NCBI GenBank assembly: GCA_023664725.1
Contig: JAMPFA010000001.1
Coordinates: forward strand, 930,549-963,950
Length of the DNA stretch: 33,402 nucleotides
DNA from: Roseburia sp.
GTDB taxonomy: Bacteria > Bacillota > Clostridia > Lachnospirales > Lachnospiraceae
Direction: 5' to 3'
The notes beneath the pieces were generated by a model. The model was not told the origin of the DNA. It did not search any database and was given only the letters and a program-made list of their open reading frames with translations. The translations under genes and the position numbers were made by a program. How positions within the stretch are numbered: position 1 is the stretch's first letter; every line of letters starts with the position of its first letter. This document shows positions 23,907 through 31,230 of the stretch, piece after piece.

Positions 23907-25361
23907 CTAAAATGCTATAACGTCTATCCTCTCATTAAATATATCGGCAATTCCCTGGACATTCAATCCAAGTTTTTGGCACTCTCTGACATTTTTTATA
24001 AAATCCTTTGTGATTTTCTCTCCGGGAAGCAAAACAGGGATCCCCGGAGGATAAAGAGAAACCATTGCACCGGAAATTTTTCCTGCTGCCTCATCAAATG
24101 AGACAACTTTCGTTTCTTCTTCCATTGCCCCAAACAGCTCCATCTTCTTTTCCTTAGGAAGATAAACGTTTTTTATCACTTCCGAAATATCTTTCTTTTC
24201 TTCCCTGAGAGTTTTATCAATTTCCTCCAAAGCCTTAGACAAACGAAAAAATCCTTCTTCCCTGTCCATTATGCTGGTCATTCCAAGAACATAAAAACCC
24301 GATTCCATCTCCATCTGCAAATGATACTTTTCCAGAAGAAGGTTGTAAAGTTCTCTTCCTGTCATGTTGGTGTCCTTCACAGAAATCACCAGCTTGGAAG
24401 CATCTTTCAAAAAACATTCCCTGGCATTAAAGTCCTCAGGCCCAAGTACCTTTATATAATGAAGTTTCTCTGCTCTATTATAAAAATCTATAAGCTTCTT
24501 TTCGTAGTTATTGAATAGTTCTGCCTTTTTTTCATCTATTAAGCGGATACATTTTTCCATTCCCGCCATTAGAATATAGGAGGGTGAACTAGTCTCAAAT
24601 ATTCCCAAAAATTTTTCTATCTCCCGCTCTTTGATCAGATCAGAATTAAGGTGAAGCAAAGCAGTCTGGGTAAAACTTGGAAACTGCTTGTGAAGGCTTT
24701 GGATCACCACATCCGCTCCAAGATGCACCGCTGTCTCTGGAAAATATTTTGAAAAACCAAAATGTGCGCCATGGGCTTCATCTACAATCAAAGGAATTCC
24801 CCGTCTGTGTACAATCTCCGCAATAGATGAGATGTCGCTTACAATTCCCTCATAGGTGGGACTTGTCACCAGGACAGCCTTGACATCAGGATTTTCTTTC
24901 AAATTTTCTTCCACCGCTTCCGGCGGTATCACTCCCTGGATTCCCTGAGAAGTAACCACAGGGTCAACATAAATCCCCACAAGGGAGTTTAAGTACAAAG
25001 CATGGTACACAGATTTGTGGGCATTTCTGGAGATTAAGATTTTATCTCCCCTTTTTGTCCCCGCACTGACGGCTGCAAGAATTCCGCAGGTGCTGCCGTT
25101 TATCAGATAATAGGTCTTTTTAGAATTGTATAAATTTGCCGCTTTATTCTGTGCTATCCGTAAAATTTTCTTAGGATGATGAAGATTGTCAAAACCTTCG
25201 ACCTCCGTAAGATCTATTTTATAGGGATTTGGAAAATCCAGTTCTGCTCTTTTATGACCCGGCATATGAAAGGGATAAAAATCACTTTCTCCATACTGGT
25301 CTAATTTATCCAACAGCCAATCGTCCATGTCTTTCACCATTCTCTTTGAAGATAGATACAT
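23907..25361 (-). CDS. Orn/Lys/Arg decarboxylase family PLP enzyme (YaaO-like)
   Basis: These fold-type I PLP enzymes decarboxylate lysine, ornithine or arginine to make polyamines or their precursors. Visible are YPFHMPGHKR (residues 29-38), GSTCGILAAVSAG, DEAHGAHFGFS, the PLP lysine in QSLHKQ, and the C-terminal LYPPGIPVLLPGE. The 484-residue length suits the YaaO/SpeA type. The frame can start at 25361, 2 bases after the AbiEii stop, but without a good ribosome site. The ATG at 25328 (MDDWLLDKLDQYGESD) fits family N-termini and is possible. It begins the yaaO-rsmI cluster. The substrate cannot be decided. Confidence 0.92.
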   Translation of the reverse strand: MYLSSKRMVKDMDDWLLDKLDQYGESDFYPFHMPGHKRAELDFPNPYKIDLTEVEGFDNLHHPKKILRIAQNKAANLYNSKKTYYLINGSTCGILAAVSAGTKRGDKILISRNAHKSVYHALYLNSLVGIYVDPVVTSQGIQGVIPPEAVEENLKENPDVKAVLVTSPTYEGIVSDISSIAEIVHRRGIPLIVDEAHGAHFGFSKYFPETAVHLGADVVIQSLHKQFPSFTQTALLHLNSDLIKEREIEKFLGIFETSSPSYILMAGMEKCIRLIDEKKAELFNNYEKKLIDFYNRAEKLHYIKVLGPEDFNARECFLKDASKLVISVKDTNMTGRELYNLLLEKYHLQMEMESGFYVLGMTSIMDREEGFFRLSKALEEIDKTLREEKKDISEVIKNVYLPKEKKMELFGAMEEETKVVSFDEAAGKISGAMVSLYPPGIPVLLPGEKITKDFIKNVRECQKLGLNVQGIADIFNERIDVIAF

Positions 25362-25363
25362 TT

Positions 25364-26272
25364 TTACAGGAAACGGTTCAGCTCTGGCATCCAGTCTCCA
25401 AAGAAAATAAAGTCCTCTATCACTGCTTTCCAGATTGGCTCAAAAAAGCTGACAAAACGCTCCATAACCTGATCCCATTCCGGTTCTTTGCAGTGGATGG
25501 AACGTAAAAAAACTTTCCACTTTTTCTTCATATAAGCGTAATTTTTATACATTTTTACCATTTCAAGCCTGGTCATATCTTTTGGCACATTCCAATTGCC
25601 GCACTGGTCATTGATATAATCTCTGACTTTTCTTCCATCCACACTCTCCCGCTCAAGGAGATAGTACACATCATAGTAGGATTTCAGACTCTGAATCAGT
25701 TCCAGTTTTGTGACAATTTCCATATACTTTTCAGCTAAAATACTTTCTGGCTGAAATGAGTTGTAGGACACTTCTTTTCCCGGAAATGCTGTCAGAGAAA
25801 ATGTCTCTTTTTTTGGTGCCAGATTTTCATCCTGCAAATAATGAAAAATCACGGTTACCGGAACCTTCATGTCCTCAATCTTCCCCACACAGTCAAATCT
25901 CACATATTTTGGATAGGCTTTCATATCAACTTCCAATTCTACCCGATGCCCATCCTGTTCTTCAAAGACTTCCGCTTTTAAATGGGAAGTAACGTCTATT
26001 AAAAGTTCTGTAGGACTTAGCTCTTCCAGGCCTATGGGCGGTTTCTGGATCACATAGTCAAATTCCAGCCGAAGTTTTAAATTGCGCTCATAACTCTCTC
26101 TGGTCAGAGCACTGGCATTCCTAAGCCAGAATTCACCGGAATACTCAGATTCACAGATTATCCTGGCCACTTCCTCCAGCACCGCAGCTCCCAGAAGCTT
26201 TGAAAAGGCAAGTCCTGTCTGAGCCGATATCTCCTGTAAATAGGCAGTTTTTATTTTCTGCTCTTTTTGCAT
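25364..26272 (-). CDS. AbiEii-type nucleotidyltransferase toxin, divergent
   Basis: AbiEii toxins of type IV toxin-antitoxin systems are nucleotidyltransferases that arrest growth and help block phage. The 302-residue protein matches by position and layout. The expected GG-T-x-L / D-x-D active-site pattern appears only as NASAL followed by RLEFDYVI, so the first glycines are gone and the first acid is Glu. A third acidic cluster (VELEVD) follows. The ATG overlaps the AbiEi stop in a TAATG junction, with GGAG upstream, so the pair is coupled. Loss of the glycines may mean altered or lost catalysis. The call rests on gene context as much as on sequence. Confidence 0.72.
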   Translation of the reverse strand: MQKEQKIKTAYLQEISAQTGLAFSKLLGAAVLEEVARIICESEYSGEFWLRNASALTRESYERNLKLRLEFDYVIQKPPIGLEELSPTELLIDVTSHLKAEVFEEQDGHRVELEVDMKAYPKYVRFDCVGKIEDMKVPVTVIFHYLQDENLAPKKETFSLTAFPGKEVSYNSFQPESILAEKYMEIVTKLELIQSLKSYYDVYYLLERESVDGRKVRDYINDQCGNWNVPKDMTRLEMVKMYKNYAYMKKKWKVFLRSIHCKEPEWDQVMERFVSFFEPIWKAVIEDFIFFGDWMPELNRFL

Positions 26273-26898
26273 TACAGCCACACTCCTAACGTACTCTGGA
26301 CTTTCTGTAAAACTTTCCTCTCTCTGGCAATCGTAAGTAATTCTGCAATATCCTTTGTGTTGTCTGCGATATAGGAGAGCAGCGCTCTCTTAAATACATC
26401 TCTGTCCAACTTTTCCTCAAATTTCAGGCAGTCACAGATCATCCGCTGCTTATTGTAAATCTTCATCGTTCCCCCTGCAAAGGGAATCTCCGTCACTCCC
26501 AATTTTAAAACTTCCGGTTCCGTGTAGTAGGGCTGTATCACAGGGTAATCCATCTTAAACCTGGACTTTGAAGTATTTTTATCAATCGCAATATGCCACT
26601 GGTATGGTTTCTGATCGATATAGTGGTGGTAGTAAAGAGCACTGTCCAGACATAAAATCCCATCCGGGAACAGTCCCAAAATCAGATCCTCCTCACTTCT
26701 CTCCCGAAATCCAAAAGAATAATAGCCGCTTTTCACCCGCTCTAAGGTACCGTCCTTTACCCAGGCCAAAATTCTCCGATAGTCCACACCCAATTCTGTG
26801 ATCTGGCTGGTTTTTACAATACCGCCATTTTCATCCATCTTTTTTTTGATCTCTGAAAGTAAAAAATCCGTCTTTTCCTCTCTTGACATTTTTTCCAT
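26272..26898 (-). CDS. AbiEi family antitoxin / transcriptional repressor
   Basis: AbiEi antitoxins counteract AbiEii and repress their own promoter. The 208-residue protein has an N-terminal winged helix-turn-helix (GGIVKTSQITELGVDYRRIL, about residues 25-44, then LERVKSGYYSF) and the AbiEi core with LCLDSALYYHHY and the IYNKQRMICDCLKF segment. The ATG at 26898 follows a GGAGCGG site. It has a strong promoter at 26940-26969. It and AbiEii form an accessory pair between the yaaO cluster and the divergent 178-residue gene. Confidence 0.88.
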   Translation of the reverse strand: MEKMSREEKTDFLLSEIKKKMDENGGIVKTSQITELGVDYRRILAWVKDGTLERVKSGYYSFGFRERSEEDLILGLFPDGILCLDSALYYHHYIDQKPYQWHIAIDKNTSKSRFKMDYPVIQPYYTEPEVLKLGVTEIPFAGGTMKIYNKQRMICDCLKFEEKLDRDVFKRALLSYIADNTKDIAELLTIARERKVLQKVQSTLGVWL

Positions 26899-26939
26899 AT
26901 ATTTTTCCGCTCCATATATTTCTCAGTGGTATTTTCTTT

Positions 26940-26969
26940 ATTATATTATGTTCTGTTTCCACTTGTCAA
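26940..26969 (-). promoter_or_regulatory. promoter of the abiE pair
   Basis: On the minus strand, a perfect TTGACA (26964-26969) and TATAAT (26940-26945) are 18 bases apart, 41 bases before the AbiEi start. Read-through into the decarboxylase cluster is likely, because only 2 bases separate the genes. Confidence 0.8.
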
Positions 26970-26980
26970 TATGAAAAGGA

Positions 26981-27009
26981 TTGTTTTATACTATTTAGTA
27001 TGTTAAAAT
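26981..27009 (+). promoter_or_regulatory. promoter of the 178-aa gene with a central palindrome
   Basis: TTGTTT (26981-26986) and TAAAAT (27004-27009) are 17 bases apart. The spacer holds a perfect palindrome ATACTA-TT-TAGTAT (26988-27001), about 19 bp from the -35 of the divergent abiE promoter. A repressor bound there would affect the rightward promoter directly and could affect both. Confidence 0.6.
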
Positions 27010-27054
27010 ACACACAAAGCATATTTTCTTTTTTACATGGAAGGAGATAACAGC

Positions 27055-27591
27055 ATGGATATTGAAAATACCACACAGAGAAATGGTTTCCTGAGAAAAA
27101 ACCCCTCCCGGAAAACCTGTGAATCTATCATCCGAAGAATCTTAATGACAGAAGTTTCCCAACAAGGGGAAAACCGCCACTTTAAACATGCGGTAGATTT
27201 CATGAGCTATTTTGAATCTCTCTACCCCACATCCGATAGTCTCACCAAACAGGTGCAGCGGGCAGTCAAATCTATGAATATGCCAAAAGATGAAAACGGA
27301 TATTTTATAGTCAATAAATCTATGGAACAGATGGAACAGGACTCAGCCTTAAAAACCATTTTTTCCCAGGCTCATGTAAAAGCCATGTCCCTGGAAAATT
27401 ACACTCCCATATTTCTTGAGGCGGATACTGAACTGTGCCCCTATTTGAGAAAGCTCTTGACAGAGTCTGTATCTTTTCAGGATCTTTTTATCACTATTGC
27501 AGAGACTTCCAATGGACTGATCTTGTATACAAAGCAGCCGGAAGAACTTGAAAAAATGCTCCAGACATTTTGCGATCCTTTGATTTGTTAG
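27055..27591 (+). CDS. protein of unknown function, possible remote ArgR-like
   Basis: I do not recognise a close family. The 178-residue product starts at the ATG at 27055 after AAGGAGA; an in-frame ATG 6 codons upstream is weaker. Its layout resembles arginine repressors: an N-terminal helical part with TSDSLTKQVQRAVKSMNMPKD then NGYF, where ArgR has its winged helix, and a C-terminal segment LFITIAETSNGLILYTKQPEEL similar in pattern to the ArgR oligomerisation domain. The GDDT arginine-binding motif is absent. The resemblance is weak and made by eye. It is divergent from abiE, with an amino-acid decarboxylase close by. Confidence 0.75.
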   Translation: MDIENTTQRNGFLRKNPSRKTCESIIRRILMTEVSQQGENRHFKHAVDFMSYFESLYPTSDSLTKQVQRAVKSMNMPKDENGYFIVNKSMEQMEQDSALKTIFSQAHVKAMSLENYTPIFLEADTELCPYLRKLLTESVSFQDLFITIAETSNGLILYTKQPEELEKMLQTFCDPLIC

Positions 27592-27649
27592 TCTATTAAG
27601 TTAATTATCTGTTGTTTTGAAACAATTTACTTGAGGTCTTTTTATGTTA

Positions 27650-27690
27650 AAAAGGACAAGAAATAATTTAATATCTTGTCCTTTTATTTC
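27650..27690. terminator. bidirectional rho-independent terminator
   Basis: A perfect 12-bp stem (27650-27661 with 27674-27685) has A-rich and T-rich flanks, so it ends the 178-aa gene and the convergent carboxypeptidase transcript. The loop is 12 bases. Confidence 0.88.
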
Positions 27691-27713
27691 TAACATTATT
27701 TATTTTTTTATCT

Positions 27714-29147
27714 TTAGTACCGTTTCCGCCTTCTAAATATCTTATTTTTCTTTATTTCTTTATACGGAGTTTTTATTTTGTGGTACATCGAAAATTTTCG
27801 CTTAATGCGGTAAAAATTGTCTGCTATCTTGTAAATGATCAGAATGAGCAACAGGATAATTCCAATACCTGCCAAAACACTAATGATAAGCCGGGGACTT
27901 ATCTGAAACACTTTTTTCTCATTTTTTGGAACGATACTTTCGGTTTCTTCTACCTCTTCTTCCCCTTCTATTTCACTATCAAGATCATGAAACTGGAACT
28001 GATCAATCTGTGCATTTGTCGCCACAATGTCAGCCTGTCCCACAATTCTACCTGAATAGGTATATTGAATGCTGCCAAGTACGTCATTATCAGCATTATC
28101 GTAAATAATCTCAGAATTGGCATCCTTAAACTCTGCTGTCACCGGAAGAATTATGCTCCCTTGCTCATCTAAAGACACAAAAGGTTGACTGTTATTAAAA
28201 CTACCACTCTTATTTTCGTCTTTTACTTCATATGTGTCCTCATTTTCTGAGACATTCATCTTCTTAAAGTTGTCAAAGCAAAAATCCAACAATGCCCTTG
28301 TATCTTCATAATGACCACTGCCCGGGGCATCCATCACTACACATACCAACGCCATACCGTCTTTTTCCGCATAGGTGACCAGAGTGGAATTTGCAACTGT
28401 GGTATATCCTGTCTTTCCCCCCAGACAATAATCATAGAGATGTTCCCTTGTCCGGTAGGGGTAAAGCATCTGATGATGATTTTGCAAAAATGTTTCTTCA
28501 TCTTTGTGCTTGTTGGTAAAAGGAATCGTGTATGTCTTTGTACCACAGATAATACGAAACGCCTCATTGGCATAAGCTTCTCTGGCAATCAGAGCCATAT
28601 CATATACGCTGGTATAATGCTGTTCATCGGGAAGGCCATTGCAGTTATTGAAATGAGTATTTTTACATCCCAATTTTACACACCTATCATTCATCATATC
28701 CACAAAAGAATTGATATCCCCTGCCACATGCTCCGCCACTGCATAGGCACATTCATTGGCGGAGGCCAGCATTACCGCATAGAGACATTGCTCTATAGTC
28801 ATCTCTTCCCCCACATCTCTGGCAATACTGGAACCCTCCGTGTTATAAACGGAATCCTTGGAGAAAGTCACCACCTCATCCATGGTGCTGTTTTCCAACA
28901 CAAGAAGGGTGGTTAGAATCTTGGTAATACTTGCGGGATAATGGACATCATTGATGTTCTTCTCGTACAAAATCAATCCCGTGCTAAGCTCCATAACAAT
29001 AGCTGAGGAAGATTGGACTTCTGGTCCCTGTGGCCAGTACTGCAGCTCCGATGCGCTGCCTGGTGAGGGAAAACTGCAGATAGCAACAGTGATGGCACTG
29101 AAGAAGCCTATTACTCTCTTTTTTAGTTTTTTTGTATCTATCTTCAA
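27714..29147 (-). CDS. D-alanyl-D-alanine carboxypeptidase, membrane anchored
   Basis: This penicillin-binding-protein family enzyme trims the terminal D-Ala from peptidoglycan stems outside the cell. The 477-residue product starts at a TTG (29147) with GAGAGGTG upstream; earlier in-frame codons lack a site. It has an N-terminal signal (KKRVIGFFSAITVAICSF). All three active-site motifs are present: S73-ITK76, S129-A-N131 and K245-T-G247. The C-terminus has a membrane helix (about residues 412-436) and a very basic cytoplasmic tail ending RRRKRY. The extra tail beyond the usual DacA/DacF architecture is notable. It has its own promoter and ends at a shared terminator. Confidence 0.93.
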   Translation of the reverse strand: MKIDTKKLKKRVIGFFSAITVAICSFPSPGSASELQYWPQGPEVQSSSAIVMELSTGLILYEKNINDVHYPASITKILTTLLVLENSTMDEVVTFSKDSVYNTEGSSIARDVGEEMTIEQCLYAVMLASANECAYAVAEHVAGDINSFVDMMNDRCVKLGCKNTHFNNCNGLPDEQHYTSVYDMALIAREAYANEAFRIICGTKTYTIPFTNKHKDEETFLQNHHQMLYPYRTREHLYDYCLGGKTGYTTVANSTLVTYAEKDGMALVCVVMDAPGSGHYEDTRALLDFCFDNFKKMNVSENEDTYEVKDENKSGSFNNSQPFVSLDEQGSIILPVTAEFKDANSEIIYDNADNDVLGSIQYTYSGRIVGQADIVATNAQIDQFQFHDLDSEIEGEEEVEETESIVPKNEKKVFQISPRLIISVLAGIGIILLLILIIYKIADNFYRIKRKFSMYHKIKTPYKEIKKNKIFRRRKRY

Positions 29148-29179
29148 TGTACACCTCTCAAAATTATTGTATTTAGGTA

Positions 29180-29417
29180 GTTGTGTAACTATGTATTTTT
29201 GGCTAGCTCTACGTTGCACAACTTATATCCTGAAAAATTCCGACTTCACAAATCTTTAAAAATGCCTTCTAAGTATAGTATAAACTTATCGTTCTGGACA
29301 GGCAATCTTTTTTTCTACTATTACTTTTCATTTTCCTCCAAATGCTATAGAATAATATAATATCAATAGATAATTTGCGAAATAGTAATTTCGTCTATAT
29401 TGCACAACGTAACGTTG
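29180..29417. repeat. repeated GTTGyrCAAC palindromic motifs in the dac-trmB gap
   Basis: The 318-base gap contains GTTGTGTAAC (29180-29189), GTTGCACAAC (29213-29222), TTGCACAAC (29400-29408), and an overlapping 13-bp palindrome CAACGT-A-ACGTTG (29405-29417). The first two start 33 bp apart. They lie inside the leader of the carboxypeptidase transcript and just upstream of trmB, like operator half-sites. No candidate regulator is obvious. Confidence 0.45.
29277..29305 (-). promoter_or_regulatory. promoter of the D,D-carboxypeptidase gene
   Basis: On the minus strand, TTGCCT (29300-29305) and TATACT (29277-29282) are 17 bases apart. A second overlapping TATACT lies at 29272-29277. This gives a leader of about 120 bases that contains the palindromic motifs. 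Confidence 0.65.
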
Positions 29418-29465
29418 CCAAAACACTAAATCTGCAGCCACATATAATATTGAAGGAGCCCACTC

Positions 29466-30104
29466 ATGCGATTACGAAACATTAAAGGCGCTGACGAAGC
29501 CGTCTCAAACAGTCCCTACTGCATACAAAACCCCACCGAACAAAAGGGAAACTGGCACACCTGCTTTTCCAACATCAACCCCATTCACATGGAAATCGGT
29601 ATGGGAAAAGGTAAATTTATTATGGAACTTGCCAGGCAAAATCCCAACATCAATTATGTCGGCGTGGAGCGCTATACCAGTGTTCTTTTCCGTGCCCTGC
29701 AAAAAATGGAAATAGAACCTCTTCCAAATTTAAAATTTCTCTGCGTGGACGCAAAAATTCTTCCCGAGATCTTTTCGCCGGGAGAAATTGATAAAATTTA
29801 TCTGAATTTTTCCGATCCCTGGCCAAAGGACCGCCACGCCAAACGCCGACTGACTTCCGGTGTATTTCTATCCTGTTATGACGCTGTTTTAAAACCGGAG
29901 GGCACGATTGAATTTAAAACAGACAATAAAGGATTATTTGAATTTTCCCTGGAAGAGATACCAGAGAACGGTTGGAAAATTAACGCTTACACTACGGACC
30001 TTCACCATGACAAATCCATGAACCAGGGAAATGTCATGACGGAGTACGAAAAAAAATTTTCTGCTCTGGGCAATCCTATCTACAAATTAATTGCTTCCCG
30101 GTGA
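29466..30104 (+). CDS. trmB: tRNA (guanine46-N7)-methyltransferase
   Basis: TrmB makes m7G46 in the variable loop of tRNA using SAM. The 212-residue product has the family motifs MEIGMGKGKFIMELA (about residues 40-54), GVERYTSVLFRAL, and the catalytic/tRNA-binding stretch NFSDPWPKDRHAKRRLT, then FKTDN. Its length is normal. AAGGAG precedes the ATG. Its TGA stop overlaps a possible GTG start of a small membrane ORF, and a hairpin follows directly. Confidence 0.97.
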   Translation: MRLRNIKGADEAVSNSPYCIQNPTEQKGNWHTCFSNINPIHMEIGMGKGKFIMELARQNPNINYVGVERYTSVLFRALQKMEIEPLPNLKFLCVDAKILPEIFSPGEIDKIYLNFSDPWPKDRHAKRRLTSGVFLSCYDAVLKPEGTIEFKTDNKGLFEFSLEEIPENGWKINAYTTDLHHDKSMNQGNVMTEYEKKFSALGNPIYKLIASR

Positions 30105-30283
30105 CAAAAAAAACTTCCAGACATATATTAGAGTATATAATTCTTATATGTCTGGAGTTTTTATGGGAAATTGTCGACGTAATTCTCACGGTAAATGCTG
30201 TTATTTTTTTTACAGGCATCCCTATTTTCAGAAAAAAATCTGCTGCCTGCACCGCTCTTTTCTGGAAGTCTGCCATATCTTGA
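30101..30283 (+). CDS. possible small membrane protein overlapping trmB stop (60 aa)
   Basis: A 60-codon frame starts at GTG inside the trmB stop (GTGA overlap). It encodes a mostly hydrophobic stretch (EYIILICLEFLWEIVDVILTV and on to FFTGIPIF), followed by a basic turn and a short tail. Codon use resembles neighbouring genes. Against it, there is no clear ribosome site and a terminator-like hairpin (30115-30163) lies inside the frame. I recognise no family. It could be a coupled small membrane protein or chance. Confidence 0.35.
   Translation: MTKKTSRHILEYIILICLEFLWEIVDVILTVNAVIFFTGIPIFRKKSAACTALFWKSAIS
30115..30163. terminator. hairpin terminator after trmB
   Basis: TCCAGACATATA (30116-30127) pairs perfectly with TATATGTCTGGA (30145-30156), and GTTTTT follows on the plus strand, with an A-run before it that serves the minus strand. 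It likely ends trmB and the convergent HAD gene. Confidence 0.8.
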
Positions 30284-30296
30284 ACTTACACTAATG

Positions 30297-30944
30297 TTAC
30301 AATAAACTTAACAGTTCTTTTGGGGTTTCCACAAAGACACATCCCCCCTGTTCCATTAAAAATTCTTTTTTGCGGAATCCCCAAAGGACACTGAGACAGG
30401 GAATTTGTGCATTTCTTGCTGTCTGAATATCTACCTCGGAATCCCCTACATAAACTGCTTCTTCTTTTTCTATCTGAAGTTCTTTCAAAGTTTCATACAC
30501 CACGTCAGGAGATGGTTTTCTCTTTACCCCTTCTCTCTCCCCAATTGCAATCATATCTAAACCCTTAAAATAAAACAAATTCAGATCCTTCACAGCAAAA
30601 TCCGCCTTATTGGAAACCACTGCAAGCTTTGTTCCATTTTCTTTTAGCTTCCAGAGAAGTTCCATAATCCCATCATAGGGCTTTGTCTTATTTTTACAAT
30701 TTTTCTTATAGTCTTCCTGAAAATACTGGAAAATATTTTCAAATTCGGGATGTTCGCTTCCCCCCTCCACTGCTTTTATCAGAAGATTTCGTATTCCGTT
30801 TCCCACAAAATCACGGATCTCATCAAGACTTCTCTCCCTGCATCCGTATGCTCTTAAGGCAGCGTTTACACTGTCCTTCAAATCTTCTAAAGTATCTAAC
30901 AATGTTCCATCCAAATCAAAAATAACCGCTTTATAGTGATTCAT
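30297..30944 (-). CDS. HAD family phosphatase (phosphoglycolate phosphatase-like)
   Basis: The 215-residue protein belongs to the HAD superfamily of Mg-dependent phosphatases. It shows motif I FDLDGTLLDT (D10, D12), motif II VVSNK, the lysine of KRKPSPDVV and motif IV VGDSEVDI, with a helical cap between motifs I and II. This matches the Gph/PgpP group, but substrate choice cannot be read from sequence. The ATG at 30944 has TGGAGGA upstream; the longer open frame runs through tRNA-Lys and is rejected. It lies 100 bases downstream of tRNA-Lys on the same strand and may share its promoter. Confidence 0.92.
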   Translation of the reverse strand: MNHYKAVIFDLDGTLLDTLEDLKDSVNAALRAYGCRERSLDEIRDFVGNGIRNLLIKAVEGGSEHPEFENIFQYFQEDYKKNCKNKTKPYDGIMELLWKLKENGTKLAVVSNKADFAVKDLNLFYFKGLDMIAIGEREGVKRKPSPDVVYETLKELQIEKEEAVYVGDSEVDIQTARNAQIPCLSVLWGFRKKEFLMEQGGCVFVETPKELLSLL

Positions 30945-31044
30945 ATTTTCCTCCATTCTGTGTAAGGTATTTTCACAATATGCCAAATACAAAAAAAGAA
31001 AGCACCAACCCCACAGCCTCTGCTGCAAAATCGGTACTTTATAG

Positions 31045-31117
31045 TGCGCCACCAGGGGTTCGAACCCTGGACACCCTGATTAAGAGTCAGGTGCTCTGCC
31101 AGCTGAGCTAGTGGCGC
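31045..31117 (-). tRNA. tRNA-Lys (anticodon CUU)
   Basis: The 73-nt cloverleaf is complete. The acceptor GCGCCAC pairs with GTGGCGC, the D arm is GCTC...GAGC, the anticodon loop CTCTTAA sits in a CCTGA/TCAGG stem, and the T arm CAGGG-TTCGAAC-CCCTG is perfect. The discriminator is A and no CCA is encoded. It has a good promoter at 31150-31178 and precedes the HAD gene. Confidence 0.97.
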
Positions 31118-31149
31118 ATACCTGCTTGTGTTTTTCAACGACAAGGTAT

Positions 31150-31178
31150 ATTATAAATTAGAATACATAAAAAATCAA
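31150..31178 (-). promoter_or_regulatory. promoter for tRNA-Lys
   Basis: On the minus strand, TTGATT (31173-31178) and a perfect TATAAT (31150-31155) are 17 bases apart, 32 bases before the tRNA. Confidence 0.85.
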
Positions 31179-31230
31179 TAGAATTTTTAAAAAAACTTAA
31201 CCAATATTTTATTAAAAAAAGGAGATTTTT

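Noticed and set aside
30945-31052. N-terminal extension of the HAD phosphatase frame
   Set aside because: It reaches the end of tRNA-Lys. The ATG at 30944 has TGGAGGA and gives the usual HAD start.
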